The position numbers and the translations under genes were made by a program. A stretch of 64,000 bases of DNA, from NCBI GenBank assembly GCA_014529385.2, contig CM043956.1, positions 91,716,721 through 91,780,720 on the forward strand. Direction: 5' to 3'. Shown here piece after piece: positions 54,928-64,000 of this stretch. The notes beneath the pieces were generated by a model that saw nothing but the letters and a program-made list of their open reading frames with translations, searched no databases and was not told the origin of the DNA. Origin of the DNA: Adiantum capillus-veneris (Eukaryota; Streptophyta; Polypodiopsida; Polypodiales; Pteridaceae). The stretch's first letter is position 1, and the number at the start of each line of letters is the position of its first letter.

Positions 54928-57903
54928 TCAGTCCACAAAGGGGAGTAAGCCCAAAGCTTTGCAGAAAGCTTCAAGCTTCTCACGAGACAATGCCTTTGTG
55001 AAAAGATCTGCAAGGTTGTCCCGTGTTGGCACATAAGCCAAGCTGATCTCTCCTGCTGAGAGCCTCTCCCTGACATAGTGGTAATGCACCTCAATGTGCT
55101 TTGTGCGAGCATGAAAAACTGGGTTCCTCGCAACTGCCAATGCGCTCTGACTGTCAGTGTAGATAGTGTTGGCAATGTCCTGTCCAACACCCAAGTCAGC
55201 CATAAGGCGTCTGAGCCATACACACTCAACCGTAGCTGTGAAGACTGCCCTGTACTCAGCCTCACAACTCGAAGTGGCCACAGTAGGTTGCTTCTTGCTC
55301 AACCATGATATACATGAACTGCCAAGCATGAAACAAAAACCACTTGTGGACACTCGCGTGTCAAAACAACCAGCCCAATCTGAGTCCGAAAAAGCATGTA
55401 AGTCTGGCGGCAATGATCCCCCCTTGGGATAAAACAAGCCAAGATGTAAAGTGCCACTAAGGTAGCGGAAAATCCTCTTGACAGCCTGCCAATGCTTAGA
55501 CCCTGGGCTATGCATAAATCTGCTGACTTGCGAGACTACAAACTGAATATTTGGCCTCGTGTTGCATACATAAATGAGGCAGCCAACAGCAGTTTGGTAA
55601 AGAGTGACATCAGCAGGATCGCCAGCATCATGTAGACTCAACTTCAAACCTGTTTCCATGGGAGTGGCAATAGGTTTGCAATCCTCAAGTCCAAACTTAC
55701 ATAGCAATGTCTCTATGTAACTTCTCTGACACAAGGCAATACCACCATCACACTGCTTAAACTGTATACCCAAGTAATGATGCAACAGCCCCAAATCTTT
55801 CATCTTGAAAGTAGCATTCAAATCAGCCTTAAATTCAGCAATATGTCTCTCATTTGGTCCAGTGATCAGCAAATCATCAACATAAAGAACCACAATGAGA
55901 AATACATCATCCTCACGCTTTACATACAATGTGCTTTCTGTTGGACTGTTATGAAAGCCTCGTTTAACCAAATGAGTGTCAGCTTTCTCATACCAAGCAC
56001 GAGGAGATTGCTTCAACCCATACAAAGACTTCTTACATTTGCACACTTTGTCCTCTTGTCCTTTTATGACAAAACCGCGAGGCTGCGTTACATAAACTTC
56101 CTCAAATATGTCACCATTCAAGAAAGCAGTAACAATGTCTGATTGATGTACATCCCAACCAAAATGAGCTGCCAATGCACATAGAAAACGCACAGTAGTC
56201 ATACGACAAGTGGGAGCAAAAGTCTCTTCATAATCTATGCCTTTTTGTTGTGCATAACCCTGTGCAACAAGTCGAGCCTTATGTCGATCGATCTCACCAT
56301 CCGGCTTGCGTTTCAACTTGTAAACCCACTTCGTACCAATGGCCTTTTTGCCAGGAGGCAAATCACATAAAGTCCATGTGTCATTCTCCATAAGTGCATC
56401 ATATTCTGATTTCATGGCAGCAATCCAATTTTCTGAATTCTGTGCTTCATCAAAAGACAGAGGCTCCTCAACATCATGTAAACTAGACACAGCCAAAGCA
56501 TAACAATCTGATGCATAAGATGCATGGCGAGAGCTTGAACGAGTACGACTAGATAAAGGTGCATCCAATTTACTGTCACGCAAAGTGTGCACCAGCCATT
56601 TTGGCATACCTCTAGCCTGCTCATTTTCAGCCCTTTCCTCATCAAGTACATCATGTACATCTGCATCAGTAATAGGCTGTTCTAAAACATTTTCAGAAAC
56701 CCCCATAGGCTGTACATTTGCCTCATTGGAACTTACATTCGTATTTCCACCACTGAAAAGAGGCAACAAAGTGTCATAAATGTCCTGTGAGCTTACATTA
56801 CTGTCTCTAGTACATGACAGCAAGGGCTGAACAGAGTCTTCCACAAACACTACATCCCGTGAAACCAGAATACGTTTTGTTTGCGGATGATACAACCTGT
56901 AACCTTTGCTTTCAGCACTATAACCAACAAAAATACATTTGACAGCCTTATCATCCAATTTTCTGCGCTGCACTTGTGGCACCAAAGCATATGCCAAACA
57001 GCCCAAAACACGCATGTGCTCAATAGAAGGTTTTCTATCATGCCATGCTTCATATGGAGTAATAGACTGCAAAGCTTTCGTAGGACACCTGTTAAGTACA
57101 TAAGTGGCACACATGATGGCTTCAAGCCAAAAAGAATGCGGCAAAGCTTGACTTTTGACCATACATCGTGCCATTTCCGTTAGTGACCTGTTTTTCCTCT
57201 CAGCAACACCATTTTGTTGAGGTGTATAAGGCACTGTACATTGGTGTTTTATCCCACGACTAGCTAGAAATGCATTAAATTCATGAGACATATACTCCCC
57301 CCCTCGATCGGAACGGAGGGTGCCCATAGTACATTTTGAGACATTTTCAGCCATAGCCAAAAATTGTTTGAAGCACATAAAAACTTCAGACTTCGCTTTA
57401 AGCGGAAATACCCATGCATGCCTGGAGTAATCATCAATGAAAGTCACGAAGTACAGGTAATTGCCGAAGGACGGAGTTTGCATGGGCCCACAAACATCAC
57501 TATGCACAAGCTGCAACCTGCATGTGGCCCTAACTGAACCATCCTTTGGAAACTTAGAACGCTGCATTTTACCCAGAATACAGCCTTCACAAACATGTTT
57601 GACAGGTGCTTCAAGAGGCGGCAAAGAAGCAACCATATCAGATTTCTGCAAACGCAGCAAACTGGCAAAATTCAGATGACCAAAACGTGCATGCCAAAGT
57701 TTTGCATCTGAAATAGCCCTTGAATCTGCAACAACATTTGCAAAATTTTGTCCACACTTGTCATACAAAGTGAGCTTATACAACCCACGGCACAAAAGCC
57801 CAGATGCAACAATTTCATCACCAAAACTGAGATCATGAACTGTACATCTGTCATCCACAAATTTGACTACAAGTCCAAGTCTAGCAAGTGTGGATACAGA
57901 CAA
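54928..57903 (-). CDS. Copia-2 pol: integrase, reverse transcriptase, RNase H
   Basis: This is an open frame of 991 codons on the minus strand. It opens with the end of protease and GAG-pre-integrase (LWHARFGHLNFASLLRLQK, CEGCILGKMQRSKFP). Integrase follows: HSDVCGPM, FIDDYSRHAWVF, RSDRGGEYMS and QNGVAERKNRSL, the DDE residues. RT has KWVYKLKRKPDGEIDRHKAR, QSDIVTAFLNGDIFEEVY and LYGLKQSPRAWYEKAD, with YVDDLLITG near 55865-55890. RNase H has FSDSDWAGCFDTR, SCEAEYRAVFTA, YTDSQSALAVARN and RTKHIEVHYHYVRERL. It ends ADLFTKALSREKL...LLPFVD. The first Met here is not a natural start; translation would enter from gag across the frameshift near 57935. Confidence 0.93.
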   Translation of the reverse strand: MSVSTLARLGLVVKFVDDRCTVHDLSFGDEIVASGLLCRGLYKLTLYDKCGQNFANVVADSRAISDAKLWHARFGHLNFASLLRLQKSDMVASLPPLEAPVKHVCEGCILGKMQRSKFPKDGSVRATCRLQLVHSDVCGPMQTPSFGNYLYFVTFIDDYSRHAWVFPLKAKSEVFMCFKQFLAMAENVSKCTMGTLRSDRGGEYMSHEFNAFLASRGIKHQCTVPYTPQQNGVAERKNRSLTEMARCMVKSQALPHSFWLEAIMCATYVLNRCPTKALQSITPYEAWHDRKPSIEHMRVLGCLAYALVPQVQRRKLDDKAVKCIFVGYSAESKGYRLYHPQTKRILVSRDVVFVEDSVQPLLSCTRDSNVSSQDIYDTLLPLFSGGNTNVSSNEANVQPMGVSENVLEQPITDADVHDVLDEERAENEQARGMPKWLVHTLRDSKLDAPLSSRTRSSSRHASYASDCYALAVSSLHDVEEPLSFDEAQNSENWIAAMKSEYDALMENDTWTLCDLPPGKKAIGTKWVYKLKRKPDGEIDRHKARLVAQGYAQQKGIDYEETFAPTCRMTTVRFLCALAAHFGWDVHQSDIVTAFLNGDIFEEVYVTQPRGFVIKGQEDKVCKCKKSLYGLKQSPRAWYEKADTHLVKRGFHNSPTESTLYVKREDDVFLIVVLYVDDLLITGPNERHIAEFKADLNATFKMKDLGLLHHYLGIQFKQCDGGIALCQRSYIETLLCKFGLEDCKPIATPMETGLKLSLHDAGDPADVTLYQTAVGCLIYVCNTRPNIQFVVSQVSRFMHSPGSKHWQAVKRIFRYLSGTLHLGLFYPKGGSLPPDLHAFSDSDWAGCFDTRVSTSGFCFMLGSSCISWLSKKQPTVATSSCEAEYRAVFTATVECVWLRRLMADLGVGQDIANTIYTDSQSALAVARNPVFHARTKHIEVHYHYVRERLSAGEISLAYVPTRDNLADLFTKALSREKLEAFCKALGLLPFVD

Positions 57904-59201
57904 GAGATTATTCTTGATCCCAGGTACATAAAGTGCAAGGAACTGCCATTAGCAGCAGTGAGCACAATCTTTCCAACTCCCTGAACTGGATAAGAGGCGT
58001 TGTTGGCACAAGTGACTGAATTCCCATGAGGGACAGACTCGAGAGAGGTAAACAATTCACGATGTGAGGTAATGTGCTTTGTAGCACCACTGTCGAAATA
58101 CCACACATGTGAATCTGCAGCAACTGACAAGCATGCATCATGGACAACAGGATTGTAAGTGCACTCTGCGCTAAAAGCCCATTCTGCATCAACATCAGCA
58201 TCACAATCTCCTTTCACCGAAGACTCAACAATGGCTGCATTTGTAGTGGAACCAGCATTTGCAGTAGAACCACCCTCTTTCTTCTTAGCCTCTTTGGCCT
58301 TCAACTTAGGACACGACTTGATCAAGTGATCATTGGCTTTACAATAATGGCAACGCATCTTCTTTTTGCCCTTATCACCAGAATTGCCAGACGAAGTGCT
58401 GCCAGCAGAAGCATTAGGAACAGAATTTTTGCCACTCGCAGCAGAACCATAAGAAGTGGCTGCATTACTGTTACCACCCTTTCTTTGAGAAGTAACTAAA
58501 GCCTGTTCAACTACACGCTGCCTAGTCCTGTTTTTTCTAGAAAGTGACTCTTGAAACAGCAATGTGCATAATGCATCAAACTTGACAACTTCAGGATTTC
58601 CTTGGGTCATGAGTCTCCAAGTACTAGCAAAAGTCTGGTAGGAATCTGGTAAGGCATCAAGAACAGTCTGCACAAGGGAACTGTCCGAAATGACTTCACC
58701 TGCAGAAATGAGTTGCTCATTGATATCCTTGACACTAGCAAGGAAAGTGTCCATATCATCTTCCTCATGCATAATCTTCGACTCTAGCTCTTTACGCAGC
58801 AAAGCAATTTTAGCCTCATTGCGGCTTGCATAAAGACCTGCTAGAATATCCCAAGCCTGTTTTGCAGATTTTGCTGAACGGATGTGAGGAATAATGGTGC
58901 GCTTCACAGACAACGCAATCAATGCATGAGCCTACGCATCCTTAACATCCCAACGAGCTTGTTCCGCCGTAGGCAAAACAACTCTAACAGCTGCAATCCT
59001 TGCAGCAAGACCTGCAACATCCTCAACATCGCCTACATCTTCAGAACCAGGACGTACATCAATGCCCTGCACAATGTTCCAGACACCTTTTGACACAAGA
59101 ACATGTTGCATCATATAAGCCCACATAGGGTAGTTGTCCCCATCCAACCTGTCCTCAGCAGCAAACATCTTGAACACATCTGTGTTGTTGTTGTCAGCCA
59201 T
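57867..59201 (-). pseudogene. Copia-2 gag and protease (one TAG, one frameshift)
   Basis: ATG 59201 (MADNNNTDVFKMFAAEDRLD) begins a typical copia gag; GDNYPMWAYMMQHVLVSKGV follows. TAG at 58932-58934 sits between WDVKDA and AHALIALS where related proteins have Gln, so CAG to TAG is likely. The frame then runs on through AWDILAGLYASRNEAKIALL, the knuckle CHYCKANDHLIKSC and the protease FDSGATKHIT (intact Asp-Ser-Gly). Near 57935 it slips one base relative to pol. Apart from these two points the region looks functional. Confidence 0.88.
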
Positions 59202-59483
59202 GGTAAATGCTGCACCTGATGTGAAAACTGCCCAAAAATAGGAGAAATGGAGCGGGAACAACTTGTGCTATATAGCACAAACCGTAGAAGACTATAAGGC
59301 ACCTGTTATGCAGAAAACGGCACTCACAGAAAATCTGCACAAAATGACGAAATAGCCTGTGCAGTACTGCCCGTAGTGGAAATGGAGGCCAAAATGAGCC
59401 CAAATCAAAGCTCACTGAAATCGGAGAAAGTGAGCAGGCGTGTGCTGGAGCAGCTGGCGACTAAGCCCGGGAGGACGTGACCT

Positions 59484-59495
59484 GCTCTGATACCA
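59484..59495 (-). promoter_or_regulatory. Primer binding site of Copia-2 (initiator Met-tRNA)
   Basis: The minus strand reads TGGTATCAGAGC two bases inside the 5' LTR, a perfect match to the usual plant copia site. Confidence 0.93.
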
Positions 59496-59497
59496 AT

Positions 59498-59724
59498 TGT
59501 TGGAATTAGGGTTGCAGAGAAACACACACAGCTTGGAGAAGACGAAGGAAGCTCAAGGCACACAATAGAGAGTGTGTTACTTAGTGTGCAATGGAAAAAT
59601 AGTTAGCCCTAGAGTGATGGGCGTATATACAATGCACGGGGGAAAAAACCTCCTAAAGAGGGAAAAAATGCCCCGGCGGTCCTAGTGTGTTCACACACAT
59701 CACTACCACATGTATATGGTAACA
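59498..59724 (-). repeat. 5' LTR of Copia-2
   Basis: This 227-bp LTR carries a TATATA box (about 59624-59629) and differs from the 3' LTR only in GAGAGTGTG versus GAGTGTGTG. Confidence 0.95.
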
Positions 59725-59729
59725 GGCCT

Positions 59730-61130
59730 CTATGGGCTGGTATAATGCTCTGAAGCTGAATGGTTTAGGCAGTGACAAAGCTTAGGCTTTGACATGTGAT
59801 GAAAGTTACGTACTATAACTTTGAAGGCGGATTTTCGTTGATGTTTTTCCTGCTTTGTGTCCTCCATATTCATAAGATATAATTTTAAAACTTAAACGCT
59901 ATTAGGTGAGAGGGAAAACTATTAAAATTGTATCATGACCCTAAACCATAGACAATGACATAATCTATAGAAAAAAAATGATATAATATGATTGCAAACC
60001 ATACACTATACAATAAATGATTGAAAGTTTAAGAAAAGACAAAGCACACACAAAGAGAGAGATTGAGAAATGTGAACAGGCCAGGAGTGTGAGGGACGCT
60101 CATCACAAGAACTAGACCCTATTATGTGCATTACAAAATACATGTAAACAATCAGAGTGTACATGTGAATAACCCAGCTTGTGTGAGGTACGCTCAACAC
60201 AACTCCTGGACGTTGTTGTAATGTTGATTGATAGTTTAATCAATCTAATCCCTGATGAAGTGTGTGGAACAAACATCACAACCATCAGTGGACAATTTAA
60301 CGATATCAGATTGTGGTCAAACAGTGTACGTATCTACATCCAAGACAACACCAAGCCATCCAGTGATGAGTGGCGTATCTATGGATCAGAAAGTACAAGG
60401 GCAATGCGTGTCAAGCTAAGATGAAGAGGGCATAGGTATGCATCTCTTGACGTTAGGTAGACAAATGTAACCCTCATATTTCTATGTAGTAAAATGATGA
60501 TGTGACCTAATCTAATCCCTGATGAAATATGTGGAACTCACAACACAAACATTAGTGGGAAACTTAACGATGAGATGTAGAACAAATATCGTATATATCT
60601 ACATAAAACAAGTCATCTAGTGATGAAAAATGGCATGCCTTTGGAGTTTGAAGCACAAGGGCAAATAGTGGGAACGAAGTATGCATCTCTCCACTCTCTG
60701 TTTGACGAGCAATACTCTTGCATTTCTATGTGGTACAAACAATCATGTCCTAATCTAAAATTGAGAAACCTATAGGTCACTCTGAAGTGAGAGATGTAGC
60801 ATCATGCCTAGTGCACTCCAGGAGTCGATCACTAAATTCTAAGTCATATCTATGGTGAGAGATATACTATTGCACCACACGAGTGAGAATCTAAGTATGT
60901 TCTAGAACCCTTCCCTGTAGTGAGCCAAGTGGTTGCACAACACGAGAAAAGCAACTAGATTCTACTCACTTCTGAAGTGAGCCATATGTCTACCAACTAA
61001 AGTGGCCTGTAATCTACAAGCCAACTCTATGGTGAGAGAAAAATTGCTACACCACACGAGTATGGCACAAAACACAGAAAAAAAATTTAGTACACATAAG
61101 CAAGTGAAAAACTATACCTCAATAATCTCT
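59730..61130. other. Intergenic DNA with diverged tandem repeats
   Basis: A unit of about 270 bp starting ATCTAATCCCTGATGAA occurs from 60242 and again from 60510, strongly diverged. From about 60780 to 61060 a shorter unit of about 60 bp recurs four to five times; it contains GTGAGAGA or GTGAGCCA followed by CACCACACGAG-like sequence. No gene is visible. Confidence 0.65.
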
Positions 61131-62133
61131 ATCTGTTGGTAAATGCACTGGAGCTCTTCAATTGGGTAGTCTCTCAAATCTCTACAATGGAAAAGGCAAT
61201 CACTGATTTTGATTGAAATCGGTGACTATCTTTATATAGGTAATTTTTTGATCAAAAGATCTTTTGGTCGAGACCAAAAAATACTGCTGGACTGTGCTCA
61301 AGTGGGGGTCTCCGGGGTGACGGTGGGACGTGACCACCCGATCTTGGCAAACCACAGCTTGATGCCGTGGGGTCCGCGATGGACTTGGTATGGGGATGAC
61401 GGATGATGGGACATAGTCCTGACCTTGATTTTCTCCTCAACTCACCGCTTGGGTACTAGGGACGCGTGAGTGGGTTTGAGAATGCCCAATAACGGGAGTT
61501 CACAACATGGAGGTATCAGGGGAGTCCACCATGCATGGGGACTCCAGGACCCAGTTTTGGGGCCATCGGCTCTTCGTCTCGGCTAGTCTCATCGGCGAGC
61601 GTCGGCAAGGCTCTACACGCGGACGGGTTGTCCGTTTTGGACGTTCAGGAACTCCACGTGGAGGTCTCAACTTCATCTTTGAGATCAGACATGCACATTC
61701 ACAAACGCATGCCCGAGGTGCTCCTCGTTTGTGACCGACGGCTGTTGGCAGATTTGGCCCTGGCTCGTTGGCCCCGGCCCCCCGGCCCGGTAATTTCGGT
61801 GATTTTTCAAGTTAGCCCAAAGTGGCCTGAGAGAGTTCTAGGGGGACCTCTTAGATATGCACTCAAGGCCCAAATACCCTCATTTACTCAACATTGATCC
61901 TAAAGACACATCTACACTCAACTAAACTTCATGAACGCGTGGTGCCATGAAGGCTCCTGTGCACGTTGAGCTAGACGTGATCTTTGGCTGTTTTCTAGAC
62001 GAGCCCCTCAATGGAGCCGCCAAAGGGGACTCAAGTCAGTAGACGCAAGCCTCCCAGCCTGCATGCTCCAGGTTGCAAGCCCTTGGCCTCTTGATGAAGG
62101 TGTCACCTTGAGTGTCCGAGCACACCCGTAACA
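61131..62133 (+). mobile_element. Possible LTR ending at 62133
   Basis: The sequence ends ACACCCGTAACA and is followed by a Met-tRNA type primer site, so an LTR should end here. A TATATA-containing block is at 61230-61236. A TGTTGG at 61135 is one candidate start, giving about 1.0 kb, but no second copy exists in the window. The 5' limit is therefore a guess. Inside, 61300-61400 and 61540-61790 are GC-rich. Confidence 0.4.
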
Positions 62134-62135
62134 CT

Positions 62136-62147
62136 TGGTATCAGAAC
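62136..62147 (+). promoter_or_regulatory. Primer binding site-like sequence
   Basis: TGGTATCAGAAC matches the Met-tRNA site TGGTATCAGAGC at 11 of 12 positions and follows a CA-ending sequence by two bases, as in copia and gypsy elements. Confidence 0.6.
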
Positions 62148-63653
62148 TTAACCCACGACTGCCAATGGCGGGACATTAGAAGCAAAGTACGCAATATCTA
62201 CTGCCAAGATGAATCACGAAAGGTGCAAGATGGTGATGCAAACACATTGGGTGTCACAATAATCAATATCTAATTCTCCTAAATGATTTTCTCATGTTAA
62301 ACTGATCATTTAATATGGGGAAGTGCCAGGGGAGAAAAAGCTAGAATATTGGTTAATCTAGCAGACCGGCCACAATAGGGATCCAATGGAGGGAAAATAG
62401 GGATCCAAAGGGGGGGCCATCTGCAAAAGAGCCATGTGCAACAATGGGCTAAAAGGACCCTAAGGCTCAACCCATTAAGACTTCCAAAATGCTAAGGTTC
62501 CAAAATTCAAAGGTTGTGTCCAAAGGTCAACCATGGGGGAATTGGATGCTTTATGTGTGTCAAAAAAATTCTTTACAAATCCCTACTTAGGCCCATGTCA
62601 CAAGAGGGCGGACGGCCAGTATAAAATTAAAAAAGGACCAATGGTTGAGTTTGCCACTAGCTCTTAGTGTCACATGCATCCGCGGACACACTCATCTAAT
62701 GCCAACGTGGATGGCTCAGCCACGACCAAGATACTCAACAAAACGTCCGAGGGGTCAGTTGCGCCCACGAACTACTCCAACCAATCAGCTTCAAAGTGCA
62801 TCCCGCCAAGCTTGGGCCTATGGCGCCAAGCTTTCCTTCTTTTTAAGCATCGCGTTGCTCACACCTTCCTTTGCCGCAAGTTGAGGTGATTAGTAGAAGA
62901 GGTATGATTGATGAACACCGATTTTCTTATGTAGCAAGAATTGTATTCTCCACTTAACTAGCTATGCGCTATAAAAACTTGTTGCAGGCTGCCCGTCTCT
63001 CCTTGCTAGTTATGTCTTCTGCTACAGTCTGAGAAGTTTGTCAAGATCCGACAGTGTGAGAAGGGAGCAGGTAACTCAGGACTTGCTGTTGAAGTTTTTT
63101 CTCTTCTCCATCAAATTCTCTAGTTTTCTTTCAACATCAATTGCTCAACCACACTTGTCTATGTGTGCTTATAGCAAGCTAACCGAATCTTTGTTTCATT
63201 GCAATAAACTTTGAAATCCCCTTAATAGCTAATTAGCAGCAAAACCCCTGCAAGTTTCTTGGGTGAGCGATTGCGGAAGACCATCTCAAAGATTTGTGGG
63301 TAAGTATAACATAAAATCGCTTTTTTTATGTGTTGAGAGTACGTTGATTTTAATCTCAGCAAGCTAACACTTTTTATCATTATTTTGCACAGATCACAAC
63401 TGTTGGATTGTTGCCTTTGCTTTCAGTTGTGCCTTTTCTGGAAAAATTTCATCAGGTAACGTCCTTTGTACTTTGTTCATTTTTTGACTTGGAGCTGACT
63501 TCTTTTGCTGTCAAAATTTCTGCTTCCTTGCAATATAATTTTGCCTAGTGTTTGTTTCGTGAGATTGGTGGTATGTGTGATTCTGAGCTTGTCCTTCTCT
63601 TCTGTGCGTTGTCTATGTGTTGTCATCTCTATTTTCTATAGGAACTTTTCACA
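62148..63653. other. Non-coding DNA, possibly leader or introns of the following gene
   Basis: No gag or other domain follows the primer site. From about 62890 the sequence has alternating T-rich blocks and GT/AG-flanked segments. An example is CACAG at 63392 and GTAACG at 63456 around a short CTTTCAGTTGTGCC segment. These would suit spliced leader exons before 63654, but this is only suggestive. Confidence 0.35.
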
Positions 63654-64000
63654 ATGGACTCGCAAGCTTTTTCACAATGTGATGGTGACTCATATGTTGG
63701 TTCTCAAGTTGGTAATGACCAGCTGCCTTACTACGTTGTGGCTTCTCCAAGCTCTTCCATAGGAGCGATGCCACCTCAAGGCGGTTATCAAGCCATGCTT
63801 TCATCTTCGGGCACACTTTTCTCAGCATGGTGCAAGGGTAGGTAGCTCCTCTTCGATGATGGTTGGCCAAGGAGCTGTATTTCATTCTCCTTATGCTACT
63901 CAACCTACCAGCTATCATAGCCATTCCCCTCCCTCTCAAGCACCCCAGACACAACCCTCACCCACTCAAAGTTCAAGTACACTAGGGGCTTGTGTGCCCA
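63654..64000 (+). CDS. Start of an unidentified Ser/Gln/Pro-rich protein, runs off the window
   Basis: ATG 63654 opens MDSQAFSQCDGDSYVGSQVG, continues PYYVVASPSSSIGAMPPQGG, and stops at 63843-63845. A different frame from about 63790 to the window end is open and of similar composition (HSPYATQPTSYHSHSPPSQA). This suggests either a frameshift or an intron; a GTAGGT donor-like site is at 63838. I recognise no domain. It could be a host gene or the N-terminus of a transposon protein. Confidence 0.4.

Larger units (their letters stand above)
54626..59724 (-). mobile_element. Copia-2: very young, nearly intact Ty1/copia retrotransposon
   Basis: The element is 5,099 bp on the minus strand. The 227-bp LTRs (54626-54852 and 59498-59724) differ at one position by eye. 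A perfect target duplication, GGCCT, lies at 54621-54625 and 59725-59729. The primer binding site and purine tract are perfect. The gag-pol frame has only two lesions: TAG at 58932-58934 in gag and a one-base frameshift near 57935. Integrase, RT and RNase H are one open frame of 991 codons with all catalytic residues. The copia relic at 21287-32174 is an older member of the same family. Related copies elsewhere in the genome are probably active or recently so. Confidence 0.96.

Overview
The window reads as a transposon-rich stretch of a large-genome land plant nucleus. The evidence is the element types: Ty1/copia elements primed by initiator Met-tRNA, Ty3/gypsy chromoviruses with chromodomains, and a plant-type LINE ending in a zf-RVT domain. 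There is also one intron-containing plant LOG-like gene, and long AT-rich intergenic DNA with microsatellites. I cannot assign the species. A fern or another non-seed plant is possible but not shown.

Layout. 1-2872: T/G-rich DNA without genes. 2878-8429: Copia-1 (+), complete with 192-bp LTRs and a perfect CTTGT target duplication, its reading frame broken at several points. 9755-15617: Gypsy-A (-), a heavily broken chromovirus with 161-bp LTRs. 15618-21286: intergenic repeats, an LTR remnant (LTR-H copy A), a low-complexity acidic tandem repeat and two diverged AAAACGCT-rich repeat copies. 21287-32174: a 5'-truncated copia relic split by the young chromovirus Gypsy-B (21930-30624, 1,477-bp LTRs about 99.5% identical). 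33451-36325: a 5'-truncated LINE (-). 36350-37160: LTR-H copy B (-). 37580-38150: a gypsy 3'-pol fragment (-). 39506-40560: a LOG-like gene in three visible exons with a GC-AG intron, the one convincing host gene. 40561-46030: gene-free DNA with SINE-like tRNA heads and a 397-bp tandem duplication. 46034-46520: LTR-H copy C (-). About 48150-51974: Gypsy-C (-), a chromovirus relic with a 276-aa gag-like ORF, zinc knuckle, integrase and chromodomain but no room for RT/RNase H. 54626-59724: Copia-2 (-), very young (LTRs differ at one base in 227) and nearly intact. 59730-62133: repeats and an LTR/PBS junction. 63654-64000: the start of an unidentified coding region that runs off the window.

The most unusual signal is shared between LTRs of different lengths and lineages. 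Downstream of the poly(A)-signal region, five copies in four sequence contexts carry ATACCGAAAGGGGCGCC (one base changed in one copy) followed by a seven-base spacer and GGGGCC. The stem GGCGCC/GGGGCC and the spacer length are constant while the spacer sequence differs, which points to a conserved RNA or DNA hairpin in the LTR.

The mobile elements do not work together as a pathway. They record successive insertions (relic copia, then Gypsy-B inside it) and decay. Several of the disabling stops are TAG codons that could come from CAG, as expected from CHG-methylation deamination.
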